Positions 1-3,920 of a DNA stretch of 5,186 bases are shown piece by piece. The notes under the pieces are model-generated. The model had not been told where the DNA came from, ran no database searches, and saw only the letters and a list, made by a program, of their open reading frames with translations. The stretch is from positions 1-5,186 of the forward strand of contig JBJHDF010000060.1 in assembly GCA_050486405.1 (NCBI GenBank). Direction: 5' to 3'. The first letter of the stretch is position 1, and each line of letters begins with the position of its first letter. Source of the stretch: JBJHDF01 sp050486405 (GTDB lineage: Bacteria; Pseudomonadota; Gammaproteobacteria; Pseudomonadales; Cellvibrionaceae). The position numbers were made by a program, and so were the translations under genes.

Positions 1-409
1 GCTCGGCCTTTTCCACCATGCCAGCCTTTACCGGATTCAGCTCCACATATCTGCAGCATTGCAACAAATAGGCGTCCGTATCGATGGGGCTGATCTTGTA
101 CCGACTCTCCCACAACGAACCCGTGCGCCGCTCCATTTTGTTGACAAACCGCGTTTGGCGGCCCGCCAGACGCTTCATCAGCCAGCCAATATCGCCCGGG
201 CGGTCGTTGGCCTCGACAATCAGGTGGACATGGTTGGTCATAAGGCAATAGCTGAATACCTTCAAACCCAACTCTGCCTTCCACTCCGCCAGGTTTTCCA
301 GATAGTAGATGTAATCTCTGTCTTCAACAAAGACCACATTCCGATTGTGTCCACGCTGAACAATATGATGCGGGGTTTCCGGAACAATTACTCTTGCCGT
401 CCTTGGCAT
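1..409 (-). CDS. REP-associated tyrosine transposase (RAYT, Y1/IS200-like), N-terminal part
   Basis: This is a single-strand DNA transposase-like HUH endonuclease of the kind associated with REP sequences. The start is ATG at 409-407, preceded by AGGAGA at 420-415 with a 5-base spacer, and translation gives MPRTARVIVPETPHHIVQRG. The reading frame stays open to the window edge, so 136 residues are visible and the C-terminus is missing. The HUH metal-binding pair is H60-V-H62 in MTNHVHLIVEA. The probable catalytic tyrosine is Y121 in CRYVELNPVKAG, the position expected for the family. GSLWESRYK (97-105) is another family hallmark. RAYTs are usually single-copy genes that act on REP-like hairpins rather than classical IS ends. 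GGGGACAGA- and GGGGTCAGAGT-type repeats lie just upstream and recur elsewhere in this window, which supports the call. No terminal inverted repeats or tnpB neighbour are visible. The family call is very secure; whether it is active cannot be told. Confidence 0.93.
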   Translation of the reverse strand, partial: MPRTARVIVPETPHHIVQRGHNRNVVFVEDRDYIYYLENLAEWKAELGLKVFSYCLMTNHVHLIVEANDRPGDIGWLMKRLAGRQTRFVNKMERRTGSLWESRYKISPIDTDAYLLQCCRYVELNPVKAGMVEKAE

Positions 410-414
410 TATTG

Positions 415-420
415 TCTCCT
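415..420 (-). promoter_or_regulatory. Ribosome binding site of the RAYT gene
   Basis: AGGAGA on the minus strand lies 5 bases before the ATG at 409. It is the best Shine-Dalgarno match near any start in the window and fixes the RAYT start. The other starts here have weak sites or overlap the preceding gene. Confidence 0.75.
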
Positions 421-435
421 TTTCAATTCTTCCTC

Positions 436-460
436 AAAAATAAATCTGTCACCTTTTTCC
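436..460 (-). repeat. RAYT-associated GGTGACAGATTTATTTTT element
   Basis: On the minus strand this reads GGAAAAAGGTGACAGATTT followed by ATTTTT, immediately upstream of the RAYT start. It closely matches the sequence at 3491-3517 (GGAAAAGGGGACAGATCTAT then TTTTC). Sequences of this type commonly flank Y1/RAYT transposase genes in proteobacteria. It may contribute to the RAYT leader or be a recognition sequence; neither role is shown. Confidence 0.6.
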
Positions 461-509
461 CTACGATCAGCAATTTGGTAAAAAATACGACGGTAGTGTG
501 GCGCTCTAC

Positions 510-526
510 ACTCTGACCCCCTTGGT
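510..526 (-). repeat. 17-bp repeat ACCAAGGGGGTCAGAGT, copy 1
   Basis: The minus strand reads ACCAAGGGGGTCAGAGT, identical base for base to 1740-1724. Here it sits about 50 bp upstream of the GGTGACAGA element that precedes the RAYT gene, making a bipartite leader. The rest of 410-598 shows no gene: a 106-codon open frame crosses it, but that frame translates the repeats themselves. Confidence 0.7.
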
Positions 527-598
527 ACTTTTTCACAGAAGAGGTCATGAGCCTAGCTGATTCGACAGGTGGATAATAGTAGGGGGTTGGTTTGGCGC

Positions 599-880
599 TT
601 ACTTTGATCTTGCAAACAGCATCTCCTTCACCATCAAAAGGACCCCAGTAAGCAACATGACACTTCCGAACACAACACCCATTGAAGCTCTTAGCGAGCC
701 CTGTATCAAAGCGACTTCTTTCAAAGACATGCCAATTGCCCATTTAAAAATCAAGTCGCAAATGATAAAAACTGCCCCAATTATTGCGAACTTAAGCCCC
801 AACCGTTCTTTAACTCCAGCCAGCATAATGAACAGAGAAATAGAGAAAGCAACTATTATCACCAATCCTAGGGCACTCAT
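599..880 (-). CDS. Small three-TM membrane protein, candidate immunity protein of orphan tip 4
   Basis: This 93-aa protein starts at ATG 880-878 and stops at TAA 601-599. I see three hydrophobic segments, at about residues 3-20 (ALGLVIIVAFSISLFIML), 30-48 (FAIIGAVFIICDLIF) and 64-85 (ASMGVVFGSVMLLTGVLLMV), with a short basic end (FARSK). No family is recognised. The gene begins 55 bp after the stop of the Rhs tip at 936, on the same strand. That is the normal place for an immunity gene, and membrane immunity proteins are common for toxins acting at or across the inner membrane. The ribosome site is weak (a GGATG about 5 bases before the ATG). A competing open frame at 743-423 is less convincing because it has no membrane or domain pattern and reads into repeats. 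The gene call is fairly safe; the immunity role is inferred only from position. Confidence 0.65.
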   Translation of the reverse strand: MSALGLVIIVAFSISLFIMLAGVKERLGLKFAIIGAVFIICDLIFKWAIGMSLKEVALIQGSLRASMGVVFGSVMLLTGVLLMVKEMLFARSK

Positions 881-935
881 ATCTACATCCGCTTATTGTG
901 CAATAGGCGAGATTTATCCCGCAGAAATATTTCAA

Positions 936-1481
936 TCATAAGACTTCTTGTGCCTGCATGTCGCTCGCATCAAAGCTCACTTGATATTCGACACAGTCGT
1001 CTTCACCTCTACACGTCATAATACAATACCCAGCGTCATATATTGTGCTAACAGCGACCAACTTGTTGATCGTGTACTTTACACCTCTCCGAACAAATGC
1101 GTCAGAAATCCTGCTATTAGCTGTATGACTGGCAGCGGCAGAAACAGGCGCACCAAGAACATAGCTTTCTACAAAGCAAACCACAGTGCATACAGTTGGC
1201 TCTTCCTTTGCCTGCTGAAAGATTTGAGCTGTGGATTGAGCTGCCCCTAACCATTTATGGTAAGCATGAGATATATGTATGGCTTGATGAACGCTAATAT
1301 TAGCGCGCTCTAAACCAAGCACATCAAAGTAAACAATGGGATTTCCGCCAACGTAGGCGTACGTATTGAGGCCACCACGCAACCCAATCGGATCACTTTG
1401 GAGATAGCGTCCTATTGATGGATCGTAGTCCCTGAAGTAGTTGTAATACAGCCCAGTCTCCCGATCATGATACTGCCCCGG
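936..1481 (-). pseudogene. Displaced Rhs C-terminal tip (orphan tip 4)
   Basis: Core homology starts abruptly at PGQYHDRETGLYYNYFRDYD and runs through SIGRYLQSDPIGLRGG and NTYAYVGGNP to FDVLGL, followed by a tip of about 124 residues ending at TGA 938-936. Upstream in the same frame a TGA lies at 1505-1503, and there is no ATG before the core segment. The only internal starts are unlikely TTG/CTG codons within core sequence, for example TTG at 1382. It is therefore best read as a silent cassette cut at its 5' end, not an expressed gene. The tip contains a hydrophobic, small-residue-rich stretch (SYVLGAPVSAAASHTANS) and four cysteines in two groups (CTVVC and CIMTC). I recognise no nuclease, deaminase or other toxin motif. 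The cleavage motif is PxxxxDVLGL instead of DPxGL. The small membrane protein at 880-599 follows and is its likely partner. Confidence 0.8.
1384..1400 (-). repeat. 17-bp conserved core block in orphan tip 4
   Basis: The plus strand reads CCAATCGGATCACTTTG. The same 17 bases occur at 1689-1705 and 4344-4360. It encodes QSDPIG at the end of the Rhs core, just before the variable tip, and offers identical DNA for recombination between cassettes. Confidence 0.8.
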
Positions 1482-1486
1482 AAGTA

Positions 1487-1717
1487 TTACATCTTTTTTC
1501 GGTCAAACACTTCGACCCTTTGATCTCGATCGTGGATCAAGGCTGTAAAAACTCCCCCTCCCACAACAGCCCAACCCACTGCCCCACCAACACTAGGCTG
1601 ATAAACAAACGTTTTTAGCCCATAAAAATCTACATGTCTAATTGGATTTCCCTTTACATAAGCATAGGTGTTCGACCCATCTTCCAAGCCAATCGGATCA
1701 CTTTGCAGATAGCAAGA
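1487..1717 (-). pseudogene. Truncated Rhs tip remnant (orphan tip 3)
   Basis: After a TGA at 1720-1718 the frame reads SCYLQSDPIGLEDG, then NTYAYVKGNPIRHVDFYGL, which is the last part of the Rhs-associated core. A tail of only 42 residues follows (KTFVYQPSVGGAVGWAVVGG and onward), ending at TAA 1489-1487. The stop falls at the junction with the next core fragment (1481), so the tip was probably cut short when orphan tip 4 was joined to it. The tail begins with a glycine-zipper-like hydrophobic segment (GGAVGWAVVGGGVF), which could be a membrane-inserting or translocation segment. No partner gene follows. The frame is the same as that of the membrane protein at 2140-1718, from which it is separated by the single TGA. 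It is almost certainly a relic; the original toxin cannot be named. Confidence 0.8.
1689..1705 (-). repeat. 17-bp conserved core block in orphan tip 3
   Basis: This is the second exact copy of CCAATCGGATCACTTTG (plus strand), encoding QSDPIG. It is nearly all the core DNA that this remnant retains, lying only about 12 bases inside its 5' break. Confidence 0.8.
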
Positions 1718-2140
1718 TCAACGACTCTGACCCCCTTGGTCCCGACTATTTGTTAATCGAAACTTCCATAGTGTGTAACCAACATAAAGCAGAGGAAGCC
1801 AAGACAATATATATACTGGAATTTCGAGAAATATCGCTGACAATAATACAGCAATGATTGAAGATACTATCAACCATAGTACAGCGTAGTATAATTTCTC
1901 CGAAATGGATTTCGAAATAAGAAAAAAAGTTACTGAGGTATATATCCCCAATAAAACTGGAATAAAAAAAAGGAATACCATATATTCCGGATAAGAACGG
2001 AAGTCTGTAATAATAATTTTATAAACACTATATTCATTTAAGTTAAATGAAGAAAAATATACCATGATGGGGTGAAAAAAGAAGCAAAGTACAGCCACAA
2101 AAAGGCATACTTTAATTTCTCCCATTTTTAAGTTAGTCAT
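1718..2140 (-). CDS. Four-TM membrane protein, candidate immunity protein of orphan tip 2
   Basis: This AT-rich gene encodes 140 aa from ATG 2140-2138. That ATG shares its A with the TGA stop (2142-2140) of the Rhs tip before it (TGATG), so translation is probably coupled. In-frame GTG (2146) and TTG codons lie just upstream but are less likely starts. Hydrophobic segments are at about residues 11-30, 53-74, 84-104 and 106-124, the first containing VCLFVAVLCFFFHPIM. No known family is recognised. The position directly after an Rhs tip, and base composition unlike the core, fit an immunity protein placed in the inner membrane. The last seven residues (DQGGQSR) are encoded by the RAYT-associated repeat at 1740-1724, so the native C-terminus has probably been replaced. 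The fourth segment is nevertheless complete, so the protein may still fold. The stop TGA (1720-1718) is at the border to orphan tip 3. Confidence 0.72.
   Translation of the reverse strand: MTNLKMGEIKVCLFVAVLCFFFHPIMVYFSSFNLNEYSVYKIIITDFRSYPEYMVFLFFIPVLLGIYTSVTFFLISKSISEKLYYAVLWLIVSSIIAVLLSAIFLEIPVYILSWLPLLYVGYTLWKFRLTNSRDQGGQSR
1724..1740 (-). repeat. 17-bp repeat ACCAAGGGGGTCAGAGT, copy 2
   Basis: This is an exact copy of 526-510. It forms the last coding bases of the four-TM protein and lies 7 bases before orphan tip 3 begins, exactly at a cassette border. It is probably the trace of a RAYT-linked repeat present at the recombination or deletion point. Confidence 0.75.
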
Positions 2141-3194
2141 CAACACTCTTCGTCATCCTCACACTCACTAGGATTGCTAAGTCCAGTAGCCGCGGCTCCA
2201 AGTGGAGACGTGCTTATTCCCATGCCCAAACCTACGACTTTAGCAACACTTGACGTGCATTGCATGAATAACCTTCGGTCCGGGTGGTCCAGTTCCCTAT
2301 GTCTCGGGAAAGCTTCTGCACATAGCTTAATGCCTTTATCGTAGCAGTATAGCCCCACACCAATTCCTATAGCAGGCAAAATAACTTTGAACCATTCTCC
2401 AGTTTCGTCAAAGTAATTAATGCTATTTTGCCCAGAATAGCCATATGGGTGGTTAAGACTAGACAGTATATCTCGCTCAACAATCGGAACGCCTGCTTCA
2501 TAAGCAACTTGCCGTTGTGGATCAGAATAGTCCACAAGAATGCCTCTTGGGTCACTCTGCAGATAGCGCCCAAGGCTCGGATCATAGCCCCTGAAGTAGT
2601 TGTAATACAGCCCCGTTTCTTGGTCGGCGTATTGCCCCGGAAACCGAAACGGCTGCTCAACCAACGCCAGGGTTTCGGTGACCTTCCCAAAGGGCGTGTA
2701 ATCCCCCCGCCAGACCACGGCGCCGGTTTCATCCGTCAGCGCCCTCGGCGTACCCAGATGATCATTGTGGTAATAGTAAACCGCACTGGTGGCGGTGTCG
2801 ATCAAGGCCAACCGTTCGCCGTTGGCGTAGACGTATTCCCGGGTAATCTGGCCGGTGCCGTCGGCCTCGGCGATGATGTTGCCCTGCGGGTCGTAGACGA
2901 AATAGGTGGTGGTGGCGCCTTGTGCGTCGTGGACGGTCTTGATCACCCGCTGGCCCTGGCCGTTGTGGGTGTAGTCGGCCAGCAGTGCGCCCTGGCGATG
3001 CACCGCCACCAGGCGGTTGCGGACGCTGTAGGTGTAGCTGTCCTCGCCCCGGCTGATGGGGTTGCCCACGGCGTCGTAGGTCAGGTTTTGGGTTTGGCTG
3101 CCGTCGTCGATCTGGAGCAGGCGGTTGCTGTCGGCGGCGTAGTCGTAGCTGTCCGTGACCGGGACGCCGTTGTCGGTGCGGATCTGGCTGAGGC
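2140..3194 (-). pseudogene. Displaced Rhs core fragment with C-terminal tip (orphan tip 2)
   Basis: Homology to the main Rhs begins sharply at LSQIRTDNGVPVTDSYDYAA and covers three YD-type repeats, the RHS domain (YYYHNDHLGTPRALTDE) and the associated core (FRFPGQYADQETGLYYN). It continues to QSDPRG, then an unusually long spacer of about 45 residues to NSINYFDETGEW, and a tip of 83 residues. The tip opens with a hydrophobic helix (VILPAIGIGVGLYCY), includes HRELDHPDRR, and ends very acidic (ECEDDEEC). No toxin family is recognised. The expected PxxxxDPxGL motif is replaced by SINYFDETGE, so self-cleavage is doubtful. Most of the 5' core is missing. An open frame continues upstream to ATG 3447 (or TTG 3450) through the palindromic repeat, adding about 86 non-Rhs residues. 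A chimeric protein is thus formally possible, but I regard it as a silent cassette. The four-TM gene follows with a stop/start overlap. Confidence 0.82.
2641..3194 (-). repeat. Direct repeat of Rhs core DNA, displaced copy
   Basis: This stretch is nearly identical to 4442-4998. The best match covers the RHS domain and preceding YD repeats. Differences cluster at the tip-proximal end (2641-2695), near 2781-2790, and near 2918-2936, where this copy also lacks one threonine codon (ATTTYF against ATTTTYF). It provides more than 500 bp for recombination or gene conversion with the main gene. Confidence 0.88.
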
Positions 3195-3224
3195 TTTTTA
3201 CCGATTCAGGGTGACGTTGTTTCG

Positions 3225-3375
3225 GGAGGTTGGGGCCGTGCTTCCGGGACCGTACGCAGCACGACTGCATGGAGGCAGGAGGTAGAGCAACGCAGGAGCA
3301 GTTGCCGAAGGACGCTGCGTTCGAGCCCCCATGGAAGGGTTCACGGCGCGTCCCGGAAGCACGGCCCCAACCTCC
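3225..3375. repeat. Palindromic (MITE- or REP-like) element with 26-bp perfect inverted repeats
   Basis: The left arm 3225-3250 (GGAGGTTGGGGCCGTGCTTC then CGGGAC) is the exact reverse complement of 3350-3375. The 99-bp loop contains a second nested pair (ACGCAGC at 3254-3260 with GCTGCGT at 3314-3320) and a CCCCCATGGAAGGG segment. It is GC-rich and lies about 30 bp upstream of the break in the displaced Rhs core. No transposase gene is inside. It resembles short repeated palindromic elements of proteobacteria; the family is not identified. Confidence 0.8.
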
Positions 3376-3460
3376 GTCGCTGGCACCCAAGGTGGGCCGA
3401 TAGTCCAACAGGAACCCGGATGCGGAGTAACTCGGTTGGCTTGCCATCAAGATTGACTAT

Positions 3461-3517
3461 TTTTTATTCCCTCCGTCCCCTTTTGCCCCGGAAAAATAGA
3501 TCTGTCCCCTTTTCCGG
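3461..3517 (-). repeat. Tandem GGGGACRGA repeats of RAYT-associated type
   Basis: On the minus strand GGAAAAGGGGACAGATCTAT (3517-3498) is followed closely by CAAAAGGGGACGGAGGGAAT (3485-3466). Each unit has the AAAAGGGGAC core and runs into an A/T-rich tail. The first unit matches the sequence just before the RAYT gene (460-436). These are probably non-autonomous relatives of the RAYT leader or recognition sequence. Confidence 0.6.
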
Positions 3518-3533
3518 TACATAGTTTCCGTTA

Positions 3534-3603
3534 ATTGAACTCCCTTTCGCTTAACATCCCCTACGCCTGAGCTTCGCTCGGCGCACCAGAATATTGAACA
3601 CCC
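3534..3603. repeat. REP-like bulged hairpin flanked by short direct repeats
   Basis: The direct repeats ATTGAACTCCC (3534-3544) and ATTGAACACCC (3593-3603) differ at one base. Between them CGCCTGAGC (3564-3572), a TTC loop and GCTCGGCG (3576-3583) form a stem with one bulged base. Bulged stems of this size are typical of REP sequences processed by RAYTs. It lacks a following U-run, so it is not a clear terminator, though it could protect the 3' end of the rhs-immunity transcript. Confidence 0.5.
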
Positions 3604-3617
3604 TCCTTTTTGACCGA

Positions 3618-3920
3618 TTATTTTCCGTGAAATCTTTCCTCAATTTTCTTGATATTTATAATGTGCCGAAGGACTATCGTTATATCCTCATCTAAGCTTA
3701 CCTCCTTTTGTAGGATAGCATCTATGAATTGCTGCTGAGATTCAAATTTCCTATCCATACGACTTGACGCCTCTTCCAAGAGAATCTGCATCGAGATTGG
3801 TTCGTACTGGTGAAGAGTCTCTACAACCCCTGAGCTTCCCGCCTCAATGATCTCCAACGAAACCTCCAAAAGAGAACACTTAGAAAGTGCCTCCCTTACT
3901 TTCTCTGCGCTGTAATTCAT
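3618..3920 (-). CDS. Probable immunity protein of the main Rhs tip (100 aa, unknown family)
   Basis: The start ATG (3920-3918) overlaps the rhs stop TGA (3919-3917) as ATGA. No Shine-Dalgarno site is visible in the bases before it, so translation is most likely coupled to rhs. The stop is TAA 3620-3618. The protein begins MNYSAEKVREALSKC and looks soluble, acidic and mainly alpha-helical, with amphipathic stretches (SQQQFIDAILQKEV, DITIVLRHIINIKKIEERF). It has no signal peptide or membrane segment. I recognise no family. A small cytoplasmic protein coupled to the 3' end of a polymorphic toxin is the standard arrangement for the cognate immunity protein, and co-translation would make sure it is made with the toxin. 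Base composition is AT-richer than the rhs core, consistent with acquisition together with the tip. Its role is inferred from position only; it could also be a chaperone-like partner. Confidence 0.82.
   Translation of the reverse strand: MNYSAEKVREALSKCSLLEVSLEIIEAGSSGVVETLHQYEPISMQILLEEASSRMDRKFESQQQFIDAILQKEVSLDEDITIVLRHIINIKKIEERFHGK

Larger units (their letters stand above)
3195..3617. other. Cassette junction without a convincing gene
   Basis: This stretch of about 420 bp lies between the stop of the 100-aa gene (3618) and the point where Rhs core homology resumes (3194). It holds a 26-bp inverted repeat with a 99-bp loop, a tandem GGGGACRGA-type element, and a bulged hairpin between short direct repeats. 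Reading frames cross it, including the one continuous with orphan tip 2, but they translate the palindrome and look non-natural. I see no terminator with a U-run. Confidence 0.7.

Noticed and set aside
59..481. Plus-strand open frame of 140 codons at the left end
   Set aside because: It is antisense to the RAYT gene, whose HUH motif, tyrosine motif and good ribosome site make the minus strand the coding one.
423..743. Minus-strand open frame of 106 codons after the small membrane gene
   Set aside because: It overlaps the coherent three-TM gene in another frame, and its last third translates the RAYT-linked repeats (QGGQS, GKKVTDLFL). It has no recognisable domain.
1010..1120. CxxxC groups in orphan tip 4 as a zinc-binding nuclease
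   Set aside because: No histidine-metal motif (HNH, AHH, WHH) or other catalytic signature accompanies the cysteines, so a nuclease call would be guesswork.
2428..3285. Plus-strand open frame of 285 codons, with a similar one at 4559-5110
   Set aside because: It is antisense to the GC-rich Rhs core and rich in Val/Gly/Ala. The two plus-strand frames resemble each other only because the underlying core DNA is duplicated.
3564..3583. Hairpin after the main immunity gene as a rho-independent terminator
   Set aside because: The stem is bulged and is not followed by a T-run on either strand; it fits a REP-like hairpin better.
3568..3608. Tiny frame starting GTG after AAGGAGG on the minus strand (about 16 codons)
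   Set aside because: It lies wholly within the REP-like element and is very short and arginine-rich; nothing supports translation.
3195..3617. Possible CRISPR array or integron attachment site in the repeat-rich junction
   Set aside because: There are no regularly spaced identical repeats and no integrase or attC core sites; the repeats are three unrelated types.
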